Part shown: positions 1 through 6,232 of the stretch, one piece after another
Layout: every line of letters begins with the position of its first letter
Position numbering within the stretch: the stretch's first letter is position 1
Assembly (NCBI GenBank): GCA_035508275.1
Contig: DATJNI010000002.1
Span: forward strand, 1-14,163
Length of the DNA stretch: 14,163 nucleotides
Reading direction: 5' to 3'
Source of the DNA: DATJNI01 sp035508275
GTDB taxonomy: Bacteria; Patescibacteriota; Saccharimonadia; Saccharimonadales; UBA4665
Notes under the pieces: model-generated
What the model was told of the DNA's origin: nothing
Database searches by the model: none
What the model saw: the letters and a program-made list of their open reading frames with translations, nothing else
Translations under genes and position numbers: made by a program

Positions 1-22
1 AAGACCCTTATTTTGGGATCTT
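1..22 (-). terminator. possible hairpin terminator at window edge
   Basis: On the minus strand, downstream of the gene ending at 57, GATCCC and GGGTCTT can pair (one bulged T) around the loop AAAATAA. The bases after the right arm lie outside the window, so the U-tract needed for an intrinsic terminator cannot be seen. It could equally serve a plus-strand gene further left. Confidence 0.25.
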
Positions 23-47
23 CTTACTTCAACTTTTTCTTACTTCA
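21..47. repeat. 11-bp direct repeat, two copies
   Basis: TTCTTACTTCA occurs at 21-31 and again at 37-47, a 16-bp period. It lies between the stop of the gene ending at 57 and the hairpin at 1-22. No function is evident, and it may be simple slippage in AT-rich spacer DNA. Confidence 0.5.
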
Positions 48-56
48 GTCTTTTAT

Positions 57-929
57 CTAATTGTGCCAAGGAGAAACATAGGAGGTTTTACTTAGAATCA
101 TGCGACTTAGGTTCACTCGCCTTCTAAGATATTCTCTATACATCTCCAATGAATAAGCGTTAGTTAGCTCATTCTCTTCAAGCCTGCTAATAAATTCCTT
201 ATAACTAAGAATGTCTCTTTTATCTTCACGTCTGCGACCTTTTTGGAGCTCTAGCAGTTCCTCGGGCGAGTCAACTAATAGTGCTTTTTCGGCTTCTTCA
301 AGCCGCTCACTATCTAGTTGCCAACGACGAGGGCTAATATTATCCAGGAATAGCCTTGCGGAATGTGGATTGACGGCGGTTCTCTCCCCATCTTCTTTTA
401 TAAAGTATTGAGTGGCTTTCTTTTCGCTTTCTTTCGGATGGACAGTTGCTATCCTTCTACGCAAGGCGCTCAATTCTTCGTATTCATCCTCAGCAGGCAC
501 ATAAGCAGGATTTTGAAATAGTTTGCTATAGACCTCAATTCTTCCAAGATTTCCTTCTGCTGTCGGTCGTTGTGGGACTATCTCTCGTTCCTTTAGCGAT
601 TCTATATTTTTGGAATACAGGTTAGTGCCTGAAGAGCCACTGGCTGTCAGGTAGTCGATGCCATCGAGAGCTGTGGCTAAAGCTGCGGCACCTAAGCCAT
701 GCTCAGAGGCCACCCTTTTGATACCAGGTAATCTATTCTTCCTGAAGAAAGATATGTATGACTGGCTGTGGTCAAATTTCTTTTCGGACTCACGATATTC
801 ACTAGGTCCGTCGTAGCCTTCATAGTCATAATCTATTGGTTGCCCGTTGGTGTGCAAAAGCGGCATCTGTCCAGGAATTTGTCCGCTGGAGTTGCGTTGA
901 GGCTCTTCTATGTTAATGGTTTCTGACAT
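57..929 (-). CDS. hypothetical protein, soluble and charged
   Basis: A 290-aa protein that I do not recognise. It has no signal peptide or membrane segment. The first ~60 residues are polar and probably disordered (Gln/Gly/Pro-rich, then an Asp/Tyr/Glu patch). Residues ~65-100 hold a short Ala/Gly-rich helix. The last ~130 residues are strongly charged and predicted helical, with runs of Glu, Arg and Lys (a RRREDK patch, then REYLRRR). The ATG at 929 is preferred because a near-consensus promoter lies just upstream, giving a leader of about 19 nt with no Shine-Dalgarno sequence. The stop is TAG. The neighbouring tRNA-Ser genes are on the same strand upstream but have their own promoters. It is probably a lineage-restricted cytoplasmic protein. 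No function is proposed. Confidence 0.85.
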   Translation of the reverse strand: MSETINIEEPQRNSSGQIPGQMPLLHTNGQPIDYDYEGYDGPSEYRESEKKFDHSQSYISFFRKNRLPGIKRVASEHGLGAAALATALDGIDYLTASGSSGTNLYSKNIESLKEREIVPQRPTAEGNLGRIEVYSKLFQNPAYVPAEDEYEELSALRRRIATVHPKESEKKATQYFIKEDGERTAVNPHSARLFLDNISPRRWQLDSERLEEAEKALLVDSPEELLELQKGRRREDKRDILSYKEFISRLEENELTNAYSLEMYREYLRRRVNLSRMILSKTSYVSPWHN

Positions 930-954
930 ATGTTTGTTAATTAACTATAACATT

Positions 955-983
955 ATTGTAACAAATAATTAACAATTTGTCAA
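955..983 (-). promoter_or_regulatory. sigma70-type promoter for the gene at 57-929
   Basis: On the minus strand TTGACA (978-983), a 17-bp spacer and TACAAT (955-960). The -35 is perfect and the -10 matches 5 of 6. Transcription would start near 948, about 19 nt before the ATG at 929. Confidence 0.8.
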
Positions 984-998
984 AGATAGTGCGTAAAC

Positions 999-1091
999 TG
1001 GCGGAGAGAGAGGGATTCGAACCCTCGCGGGGGATTTCTCCCCCCTATCGATTTAGCAAACCGACCCCTTCAGCCACTTGGGTACCTCTCC
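999..1091 (-). tRNA. tRNA-Ser (anticodon GCT)
   Basis: Class II tRNA on the minus strand. The acceptor stem GGAGAGG pairs with TCTCTCC (one G-T pair), followed by discriminator G and an encoded CCA (999-1001). The anticodon arm is TCGGT/TTGCTAA/ATCGA, so the anticodon is GCT, reading AGC and AGU. The long variable arm has a GGGGG/CCCCC stem and the T arm contains GGTTCGAATCC. It lies 32 bp downstream of tRNA-Ser(TGA) on the same strand. TACAAT lies 11 nt upstream of its 5' end, so it could be co-transcribed with that tRNA or have its own promoter. Confidence 0.96.
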
Positions 1092-1123
1092 ACGCGTAGT
1101 TAATTGTATATAGAAAAATATAC

Positions 1124-1213
1124 TGGCGGAAGGGGTGGGATTCGAACCCACGATACCATTTCTGGCATGCTGGTTTTCAAGACCAGTTCCTTAAACCACT
1201 CGGACACCCTTCC
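1124..1213 (-). tRNA. tRNA-Ser (anticodon TGA)
   Basis: Class II tRNA on the minus strand. The acceptor stem GGAAGGG pairs with CCCTTCC, with discriminator G and an encoded CCA (1124-1126). The anticodon arm is CTGGT/CTTGAAA/ACCAG, so the anticodon is TGA, reading UCA and probably other UCN codons. A long variable arm and a normal T arm are present. Its 5' end abuts the region transcribed in the opposite direction for the gene at 1289. Confidence 0.96.
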
Positions 1214-1234
1214 GTGGCGTGTATAACGGAGGTA

Positions 1235-1243
1235 ATTATACCA
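1235..1243 (-). promoter_or_regulatory. extended -10 promoter for the tRNA-Ser pair
   Basis: On the minus strand TGG-TATAAT is an exact extended -10 element, about 21 bp upstream of the tRNA-Ser(TGA) 5' end. No good -35 hexamer is seen at 17 bp, which is common when the TGn extension is present. It probably serves both serine tRNAs. Confidence 0.6.
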
Positions 1244-1260
1244 GAGTTAGCTTATCTTCT

Positions 1261-1290
1261 TTGTCTTTGCCTGAGTGAATGGGCTAGAAT
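1261..1290 (+). promoter_or_regulatory. possible promoter, leaderless start at 1298
   Basis: TTGTCT (1261-1266), an 18-bp spacer and TAGAAT (1285-1290). The -10 matches 5 of 6. It lies 7 nt before an in-frame GTG at 1298, the same geometry as other leaderless starts in this window, but it overlaps the alternative ATG at 1289. Confidence 0.35.
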
Positions 1291-1858
1291 GTGTAGTGTG
1301 CCTGAAACAAGCCAAACTAAGTCAAATAAAGATATAACTAATTCTCAGGGTGGATTTGTTAAGAATCAAACCGGGTTAAAGTCTGAAGTATCTGAGGATC
1401 CAGTGAATCTAGCCTGGGTAGGCCCGGAATTTGTTTCTTACGAGAAGAATAAGCTTTGGTTTGTCTATGTTACTCTTGTATGCTTTCTGTTGTCGGTTCT
1501 TATCTACATATTTTTTAGAGATGTAATTACCATTATTGTGGTTTTAGTTCTTGGTAGTGTCTTTGCCCTATATGGGGCGAGGAAGCCTGAAGATATTCAC
1601 TACGCCGTCACAAACACTGGCTTTAGTATTGGTGCGAAGAACTATCTTTATAGCGAATTTAGAATGTTCAACATCCTTGAAGAAGGTGAGTTTATTAGCG
1701 TAGAATTCATACCACTTAAACGCTTCTCAGTGTCTGCTGGCATATATTTTAAGAAAGACATGCAGGACAAAATACTGAGCGTTCTAAATAACAAGCTGCC
1801 ATACGAACACCAAGCGCCAAACTTTATAGATAACTTCGCCAAACGTATAAAGTTTTAG
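1289..1858 (+). CDS. two-TM membrane protein with PH-like C-terminal domain
   Basis: A 189-aa membrane protein without a firm family name. Residues 1-50 are polar. Two adjacent hydrophobic helices follow at ~57-75 and ~78-96, forming a hairpin. The rest (~100-189) is a beta-rich cytoplasmic domain of the kind seen in small PH-like/DUF5673-type proteins common in Patescibacteria: a 'TNTGFSIG' turn, a tyrosine/phenylalanine strand and a final amphipathic helix. The frame is open back to a GTG at 1214, but that codon touches the tRNA 5' end and lies under the tRNA promoter. The real start is therefore more likely ATG 1289, or a leaderless GTG at 1298. The stop is TAG. The last 35 bp overlap the end of the small minus-strand ORF at 1824-1985. 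Confidence 0.75.
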   Translation: MCSVPETSQTKSNKDITNSQGGFVKNQTGLKSEVSEDPVNLAWVGPEFVSYEKNKLWFVYVTLVCFLLSVLIYIFFRDVITIIVVLVLGSVFALYGARKPEDIHYAVTNTGFSIGAKNYLYSEFRMFNILEEGEFISVEFIPLKRFSVSAGIYFKKDMQDKILSVLNNKLPYEHQAPNFIDNFAKRIKF

Positions 1859-1985
1859 ACCTTAGGCTCATCCTTTCCCTGTTATTTAACTTTCTCTCCA
1901 TTCGCATTACAAAATCTCGTTTGTGCTTCGCTGCCCATTTTTGTTCTAGCTGATCGGTTAGTTGATCTGCTTCTTCTATGCTCAT
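1824..1985 (-). CDS. small hypothetical protein, 53 aa
   Basis: A 53-codon ORF with an unusually clear start. GGGGGT lies 5 nt before the ATG at 1985. The product is highly charged and predicted helical: it begins MSIEEADQLTDQLEQKW, continues with Lys/Arg-rich helix, and ends in an aromatic tail (LYVWRSYL). The stop is TAA. Its last 35 bp are antisense to the end of the two-TM protein gene. I do not recognise the family. Acidic-then-basic amphipathic composition, a good ribosome-binding site and filling of an otherwise empty gap argue that it is real. The shortness and antisense overlap keep this uncertain. Confidence 0.55.
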   Translation of the reverse strand: MSIEEADQLTDQLEQKWAAKHKRDFVMRMERKLNNRERMSLRSKTLYVWRSYL

Positions 1986-2071
1986 AGCCTACCCCCGATT
2001 GTTTTAAACTATGTAGATTCATTTTTAACCCAAGTGCTGCAATCCAGCTGTAAAGTTTTATATAAAGACTG

Positions 2072-2077
2072 TAAAAT
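2072..2077 (+). promoter_or_regulatory. -10 element for the YihY gene
   Basis: TAAAAT (5 of 6 matches) ends 8 nt before ATG 2086, which would make the mRNA leaderless or nearly so. No convincing -35 is present; TGTAAA lies at the 17-bp position. Confidence 0.4.
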
Positions 2078-2085
2078 GAGTGCTT

Positions 2086-2973
2086 ATGGCAGCTTTTACA
2101 GCTAGCATAGATAAAATAAACAAGTTCCAGCAACAGAGAAGATTCTTAGGTTTTGTTTTTGCGGTAATAAAAAAATATTCTGACGACAATGCGGGTAAAC
2201 AAGCGGCTCTCCTTACCTATTATGCCTTCCTATCTGTCTTTCCTCTTCTACTGATCCTAGTTACGATTACCGATGTATTGTGGGGTTCGCACTCTACTCT
2301 TAGAGACGACATTATCCACGACGTTACTAGCTATTTCCCGCTGCTTGGCAATCAGCTTAGCCAAAACATACATAGGCTTCATTCCACAGGCATAACTTTA
2401 GTAGTTGGTCTACTGTTCACCCTTTACGGTGTCAGAGGTGTTGCCAGCGTCTTCAGAACCGGCGTTCAGGATATTTGGCAAATTCCAGAGAACGAAAGAG
2501 ACAAGTTTCCGGAAACACTACTAAAAAGTTTAGTGGTTGTAGTAGTGGGCGGATTAGGATTTATATTAGCTTCAGTAATATCCGGCGCAGCTAGCGATGT
2601 TAGTGGGGATCACGATTTTAGAATCGTGCCAATTTTAATAAATATATTTCTACTTTTCTGGCTATTTAACTTCTTAATTAGTTTTAACCTGCCTAGACAC
2701 ATTCCATACAAAAAGACATGGGAAGGGGCGTTGGTCGCAGCCGTAGGACTAGTCATACTACAGTCACTAGGCGCTATTCTGCTAGGACGAGAACTTAAAA
2801 GACTTGATGCACTATATAGCTACTTCGCTGTAGCACTGGGACTCATGTTTTGGCTTTATCTGCAGGCGCAAGTACTCTACTACTCCTTTGAGATAGCAGT
2901 AGTTAAAGCATACAAACTTTACCCCGTTAATCTAAAGAGTAAGCCGAAAGAAATACCTAGAAGCTTACCTTAA
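2086..2973 (+). CDS. YihY/virulence factor BrkB family membrane protein
   Basis: Integral inner-membrane protein of the YihY/BrkB (UPF0761) family, once misnamed ribonuclease BN. The molecular role of the family is unsettled; transport or envelope functions have been suggested. The signature is clear. A cytoplasmic N-terminal helix leads into 'KQAALLTYYAFLSVFPLLLIL' (~38-58), and further membrane helices lie near 101-121, 146-168, 184-202, 214-234 and 243-272, six in all. The family motif around 'YSYFAVALGLMFWLYLQAQV' (~242-262) is present. At 295 aa the length is typical. ATG 2086 is chosen over GTG 2080 because the GTG has no ribosome-binding site and a -10 hexamer sits 8 nt before the ATG. 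The final 9 bp overlap a tiny minus-strand ORF. Confidence 0.92.
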   Translation: MAAFTASIDKINKFQQQRRFLGFVFAVIKKYSDDNAGKQAALLTYYAFLSVFPLLLILVTITDVLWGSHSTLRDDIIHDVTSYFPLLGNQLSQNIHRLHSTGITLVVGLLFTLYGVRGVASVFRTGVQDIWQIPENERDKFPETLLKSLVVVVVGGLGFILASVISGAASDVSGDHDFRIVPILINIFLLFWLFNFLISFNLPRHIPYKKTWEGALVAAVGLVILQSLGAILLGRELKRLDALYSYFAVALGLMFWLYLQAQVLYYSFEIAVVKAYKLYPVNLKSKPKEIPRSLP

Positions 2974-3045
2974 ATTTAGATAGGCTCTCCACCATTCCCT
3001 GGGCTGACCCGAAACTTTGCCCTGTGTTTTTACTTGTGTAGCCAT
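2965..3045 (-). CDS. possible microprotein, 26 aa
   Basis: A 26-codon ORF preceded by a perfect Shine-Dalgarno GGAGGT, 7 nt before the ATG at 3045. The product starts MATQVKTQGKVSGQPREWW and ends RAYLNLR: polar and basic with an aromatic core, and no membrane segment. TATACT at 3081-3086 (minus) could be its -10 box, about 35 nt upstream. The stop (TAA) is inside the last codons of the convergent YihY gene. At this length an open frame is not significant on its own. The ribosome-binding site, the best in the window, is the main argument. It may belong to the transcript of the 3144-3629 gene upstream. Confidence 0.4.
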   Translation of the reverse strand: MATQVKTQGKVSGQPREWWRAYLNLR

Positions 3046-3143
3046 TTAGATAACCTCCACCAAAAGCTCTACTAGCGTTAAGTATATGCATAAGTAGTAG
3101 CTTAAGCTGTTAGTATTTTTACCCTAACAAACTAAAATTTAGC

Positions 3144-3629
3144 TTAAGTAAATGATTTTTTAGGTGCGTATCTACTCGGCGTTGTGTCGAGCACGAACGA
3201 TAGGCTTGTATGTAGATAAGGGATACGTGTACGCTTTTCAGTTGCTAGCTCACCAAGCATGACAAATACTTCACGGGCTTGAGCGTTTTTAAGTCCGTAA
3301 TATGGCCATATCTCCCCTTGATGAATACTTGCGAGGTGTACATATCTAAAAATTTCCGTCCCACTGCTGTCGAGAACAGTACCGGGGATACGCAGTGAAG
3401 CAGTGCTTTCTTTTGCTTCTCCACGGCCCACGGTTGCGAGAGATAAACGCGTTCTATCTTGATCGATAGCCACGAAATCTCCGTCGACTAAAATAGCGTC
3501 TATAGCTACTTGCATCACGCCTATATCGCTCAGCCAGCCTCTGTGCCTAGACTGTACTTCTCGAAGGGTTTCTCTCTGCACCTCTATTGAAGGCAGGATC
3601 TCCATGTTCGAAATACCTGGTTCGCTCAT
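3144..3629 (-). CDS. hypothetical protein, 161 aa
   Basis: A soluble protein that I do not recognise. It has no signal peptide or TM helix. The N-terminal ~45 residues are polar and helical. Residues ~45-120 alternate short strands (AILVDGDFVAID, LSLATVGRG, SLRIPGTVLD, RYVHLAS), suggesting a beta-sheet or barrel domain. A helix follows (AREVFVMLGELATEK), then a strand and a basic tail. The ATG at 3629 is supported by an exact extended -10 promoter ending 8 nt upstream and the absence of any Shine-Dalgarno, so the mRNA is probably leaderless. The gene lies just beyond the terminator of the upstream operon and forms its own unit, possibly with the 26-aa ORF downstream. The stop is TAA. Confidence 0.8.
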   Translation of the reverse strand: MSEPGISNMEILPSIEVQRETLREVQSRHRGWLSDIGVMQVAIDAILVDGDFVAIDQDRTRLSLATVGRGEAKESTASLRIPGTVLDSSGTEIFRYVHLASIHQGEIWPYYGLKNAQAREVFVMLGELATEKRTRIPYLHTSLSFVLDTTPSRYAPKKSFT

Positions 3630-3637
3630 AAAACCAT

Positions 3638-3646
3638 ATTATATCA
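3638..3646 (-). promoter_or_regulatory. extended -10 promoter for the gene at 3144-3629
   Basis: On the minus strand TGA-TATAAT is a consensus extended -10. Eight bases separate it from the ATG at 3629, so transcription would begin at or next to the start codon. There is no recognisable -35. Confidence 0.65.
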
Positions 3647-3673
3647 TAAAGCATCTTAAATTACACTAGTCAT

Positions 3674-3707
3674 AAAAGAAAAGAACCTGTCGCCAGGTTC
3701 CTTTCTT
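3674..3707 (-). terminator. Rho-independent terminator of the 5141/3877 operon
   Basis: On the minus strand, AAGAAAG-GAACCTG, loop GCGA, then CAGGTTC-TTTTCTT and more T. The 7-bp core is perfect, and the flanking A-rich and T-rich arms extend it to 14 pairs through one G-U. On the plus strand that position is an A-C mismatch, so the minus orientation is favoured. It lies about 170 nt past the stop at 3877 and is also the last hairpin of the candidate RNA. Confidence 0.75.
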
Positions 3708-3769
3708 GCTATAAATCATTGCTGATTTATTGCGTATCATCTTGCGATGATAGCCACCTCACAGTGACA
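3674..3769 (-). ncRNA. candidate structured RNA: three abutting GNRA hairpins
   Basis: Minus-strand segment with no convincing coding potential and dense structure. Hairpin 1 (3735-3752) is TATCATC-GCAA-GATGATA. Hairpin 2 (3711-3730) is ATAAATCA-GCAA-TGATTTAT, extended by GC/GC pairs across an A-A mismatch to 3708-3733. Hairpin 3 (3676-3707) is the terminator with loop GCGA. The stems are perfect and the hairpins abut (only base 3734 lies between 1 and 2). All three loops are 4-nt GNRA on this strand; on the plus strand they would be TTGC, TTGC and TCGC. A weak promoter at 3776-3804 would give a transcript of about 96 nt. It could instead be a processed 3' UTR of the 3877-5088 gene. I recognise no known RNA family. 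The 5' end is uncertain. Confidence 0.5.
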
Positions 3770-3775
3770 ATTAAA

Positions 3776-3804
3776 AGTGTAAGTCTACGTGCAATATAAT
3801 GCAA
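3776..3804 (-). promoter_or_regulatory. weak promoter candidate for the hairpin RNA
   Basis: On the minus strand TTGCAT (3799-3804), a 17-bp spacer and TACACT (3776-3781). The boxes match 3 and 4 of 6. The -35 lies in an imperfect palindrome (TAATGC, 2 bp, GCATTA, 3797-3810). The spacing is right but the match is modest. Confidence 0.25.
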
Positions 3805-3876
3805 GCATTAGCGTTATAGATTGTTTAAAAACTGTGGCTAAGTTTGTGGATTAACTATATCTATCAAGCCAGCGCA

Positions 3877-5088
3877 CTATCTGTTAAAGGAATAATTTTC
3901 CAGAGTCTGTCTTACGGTTGGGTAATGGCTATGACCATATTGACCAAGTGGCAACTTTAAACTCTCAATATAGTGCAAATCTACCAAGTGGCCCATTAGC
4001 TCGCTCACTATGCCCATAAATCTTTCAAAATCCCTAGGGCTTTTATATTGAGCGGCAAATTCTGGGAAAACAATAGTCTGTCTGGCGCCGGGGTGTTGCA
4101 GCTGTCCGGCAACCAATTGCACGGCTGCCGACTGACCAGTGTTATTTCCGTGCCTAAATATTTTTTGCTGACGTCTTAGTTTAGCTGGATTATGCGTACT
4201 GGCTCTTGCTTGATCGATCCTACGCTTTGTAACAGAACCCATGATTCTTCGGGCCATTTCTTTTCTTTCGGCGGTAAGTCTAAGAGGGTCTCTAGAGCGT
4301 TTTCTGTATCGACCTTGTGTGAAAACTTCCTTTAGGCCTGCATATGTCAGCACAACTATATTTCTGTCAGAAATATTAGAGGGATTATACAAAAACGCTC
4401 GTTCAACACTATCTTTAGGTAATGCTGCCATAAGTGCCGAAGAAAAGTGCGCACCTGTTGCATTGGACGAGATATGACTTACGCCTATACCTACGTCGGC
4501 TAGCGCTCTGGCCAAGGCTTGGATAGTTTCAAATGCCTTATAATCGACTACCCTACCAGAGGCATCCCTGCTCTCTCGAATTAGCTTGCCGTCCCTAGTT
4601 GCCTCCCTATACTCTTCGTCTTCTAGGTCGGTTGAGTTACCATTGCCCGGACTTTCTACATATACGATAGGCTTTGTTGGGTGCTCGAATGCCATATATG
4701 CTAGCTCCAGTGCGTTACCTTCATTGTTTGGGTTGCCCCTTTCGTCATAAAGGCTGGAGCCGCTTGTAGATAACATTAGAATAGCTGGCACGCCGTCACC
4801 TAATAAGTGTTCATTAGCTACGGTTATGCCAAATTGCTTTGGATTTGCTTCTGTTGATTTGGGATCGACTATAACCTGATAGTTATCTACAATTTCACCA
4901 ACCTTAACTTCAAGTTGGGCCTCCGTAAATAGAGGTTGAGCGTGTGGATCATAATCTAATGAGGCGTGAGGATCAATCTCGGTGTATGAGTGATGCGCTA
5001 CTAGCCTGACTATTTCAAGGGGCGAGTGATTGCCATAGTCATAATCCGGCTTTTGAAAATCGTTTTCTAACTCGCTGTTACCGAACAT
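3877..5088 (-). CDS. alpha/beta-hydrolase-fold protein, elbow Ser not seen
   Basis: A 403-aa protein whose order of motifs resembles an alpha/beta hydrolase. A strand with a glycine/serine turn (ILMLSTSGSS, ~103-112) fits the oxyanion-hole position. IVYVESPGNGNST (~141-153) matches the usual 'D-x-PG-x-G-x-S' loop. A helix then leads to GVSHISSNATGAHFSSALM (~202-220) at the nucleophile elbow, and GHSHYP (~385-390) sits where the catalytic His is expected. In the elbow the nucleophile position (S-N-A-T-G) is Ala210, so a canonical serine nucleophile is missing unless a neighbouring Ser or Thr acts. A basic region (~255-315) separates core and C-terminus. It is the second gene of a two-gene operon, 52 nt after the upstream stop. 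GAGGAG lies 3 nt before the ATG. No signal peptide. The specific activity is unknown. Confidence 0.72.
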   Translation of the reverse strand: MFGNSELENDFQKPDYDYGNHSPLEIVRLVAHHSYTEIDPHASLDYDPHAQPLFTEAQLEVKVGEIVDNYQVIVDPKSTEANPKQFGITVANEHLLGDGVPAILMLSTSGSSLYDERGNPNNEGNALELAYMAFEHPTKPIVYVESPGNGNSTDLEDEEYREATRDGKLIRESRDASGRVVDYKAFETIQALARALADVGIGVSHISSNATGAHFSSALMAALPKDSVERAFLYNPSNISDRNIVVLTYAGLKEVFTQGRYRKRSRDPLRLTAERKEMARRIMGSVTKRRIDQARASTHNPAKLRRQQKIFRHGNNTGQSAAVQLVAGQLQHPGARQTIVFPEFAAQYKSPRDFERFMGIVSELMGHLVDLHYIESLKLPLGQYGHSHYPTVRQTLENYSFNR

Positions 5089-5140
5089 AAACTCCTCGAA
5101 TAACTAAGCATATACTACCATAATCTTATAATTTATGCAA

Positions 5141-6157
5141 TTAAATATAGTAGTCTCCAAGACCATATGGACGAATCGGATAGTGCTTCAGCCCTACGTT
5201 TTCCACGCCTTCAGCCCGAGCCAAGGCAGCAGCTTTCAGCGTTCGCAACACCTCACTTAAGTAGGTAGCAGGAGTACGCTTTGCAATAATGTTAGGATCA
5301 GACGGATTCCCAGCGGTAAACGTTTCCTTTATACCGTATCTCTTTGCCACCCGAGCAAGGTCAAGCTCGGTTGCCGTCTGATAAATCTGTGTAGTTACGG
5401 CGCCCAGCTTAAAGTCTTCTGGAAATTCACGGTCCCCCTCTTCATGCGACTCGATAGCTTCCCTTAATACCGCATCGACAACCTGTGGAGTCCCAACTTT
5501 TTCGCCGTCAACAATAACTTCGCCCCATGCCATTATTTGAGGATGTTTTCCAAATTCTTCAGACAATTTCTGCTCTATGGACGGGACCAGCTCCACCGCA
5601 GCCATTACTAAGTCTTCCTCAGTCTCGGCACCCTTAGCATAATTAGCAACATTTTCCTTCTCAGCGTCCTGTAATTTACGTTTTGATCCGGCAATTACTA
5701 GAGCACCATGTCTATAGGCTCTTCTAGTAGATTCAGGAATTGGAGTAAGCAAACTTGCTCTAGTGTATAAACACCTTGCCGCATAACGAAGTCGATCAAG
5801 ATTGGACTGACGAGCACCAGCTAGAACAATGATAGCGTCAAAGTATCCTTCGAAGGGCGTTTGCGGCTCAAGCATCCGCATTTTTTCGGCAGCCTGCATG
5901 ATGACCTTTTTTGCCTCGTCGGGCCATTCAGTTTGATCTTGCTCTAACTCAAATCTTACAAGTGATCGTTCGCCTTGGAAGCGTGGGTTAAGTTGGTCCA
6001 TTATGCCTACAAACTCCTCAGTTCGCAAAGGATCGGTAGGCCTTATCTCTACACCAAAATATTGCAGCAATTCCTCACCTGCTGCCAGTACCTGTTCTGG
6101 AGATAATTGAGTATCCTCTGGCTTGGCCAATTCGTTTAAGCGTATTCTTTCACTCAT
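5141..6157 (-). CDS. hypothetical protein, possible DUF218/YdcF-like Rossmann domain
   Basis: A protein of ~338 aa, first gene of the operon controlled from the TrmB intergenic region. The N-terminal ~100 residues are acidic and helical. A hydrophobic strand with a short-residue turn (YFDAIIVLAGARQSNLDRLRYA, counting ~104-125) is followed by 'GALVIAGSK' and later 'LARVAKRYGIKE'. This order resembles the DUF218 (YdcF/SanA-like) fold, where a strand-turn and an N-x-x-R-x-x-YAA helix recur. The similarity is only by eye and is tentative. There is no TM segment. The frame extends to GTG 6175, but ATG 6157 is preferred, with AAAGG about 10 nt upstream. The consensus promoter and operator upstream imply strong but controlled expression. 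Confidence 0.8.
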   Translation of the reverse strand: MSERIRLNELAKPEDTQLSPEQVLAAGEELLQYFGVEIRPTDPLRTEEFVGIMDQLNPRFQGERSLVRFELEQDQTEWPDEAKKVIMQAAEKMRMLEPQTPFEGYFDAIIVLAGARQSNLDRLRYAARCLYTRASLLTPIPESTRRAYRHGALVIAGSKRKLQDAEKENVANYAKGAETEEDLVMAAVELVPSIEQKLSEEFGKHPQIMAWGEVIVDGEKVGTPQVVDAVLREAIESHEEGDREFPEDFKLGAVTTQIYQTATELDLARVAKRYGIKETFTAGNPSDPNIIAKRTPATYLSEVLRTLKAAALARAEGVENVGLKHYPIRPYGLGDYYI

Positions 6158-6173
6158 GTTTGACGTGCCTTTC

Positions 6174-6199
6174 ACTACTGCATTAATGGTTACAGTAGT
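6174..6199. repeat. inverted repeat ACTACTG-N12-CAGTAGT
   Basis: Perfect 7-bp arms (6174-6180 and 6193-6199) lie at the predicted transcription start and early leader of the 5141 operon. It could be a second operator or a leader hairpin next to the start codon. Confidence 0.5.
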
Positions 6200-6203
6200 T
6201 GCT

Positions 6204-6232
6204 ATTATATATCAAAATAACAATACTGTCAA
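6204..6232 (-). promoter_or_regulatory. consensus sigma70 promoter of the 5141-3877 operon
   Basis: On the minus strand TTGACA (6227-6232), a 17-bp spacer and TATAAT (6204-6209), matching the consensus at every position. Predicted start near 6197. Such a strong promoter is usually under repression, and a TTGTGAA half-site lies right next to the -35. Confidence 0.9.

Noticed and set aside
1214..1288. GTG start at 1214 for the two-TM protein, with GGAGGT at 1229-1234
   Set aside because: The GTG touches the tRNA-Ser 5' end and lies under the tRNA promoter. The GGAGGT has no start codon at a usable distance in frame, and its bases are explained by the minus-strand TATAAT.
1882..2133. 83-codon minus ORF overlapping the YihY start
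   Set aside because: No ribosome-binding site or family resemblance. It reads out of frame across the better-supported 53-codon ORF and into the YihY coding start.
3101..3147. Repeat of AGCTTAAG flanking TGTTAG...CTAACA as a terminator for the 3144 gene
   Set aside because: The 6-bp stem has a 10-nt loop and no U-tract follows in either direction. CTTAAG is itself palindromic, which inflates the appearance.
3672..3746. 24-codon minus ORF (ATG at 3746) running through the three hairpins
   Set aside because: A frame this short is expected by chance, GAGGTG lies too far upstream, and the perfect GNRA stems explain the sequence better than coding.
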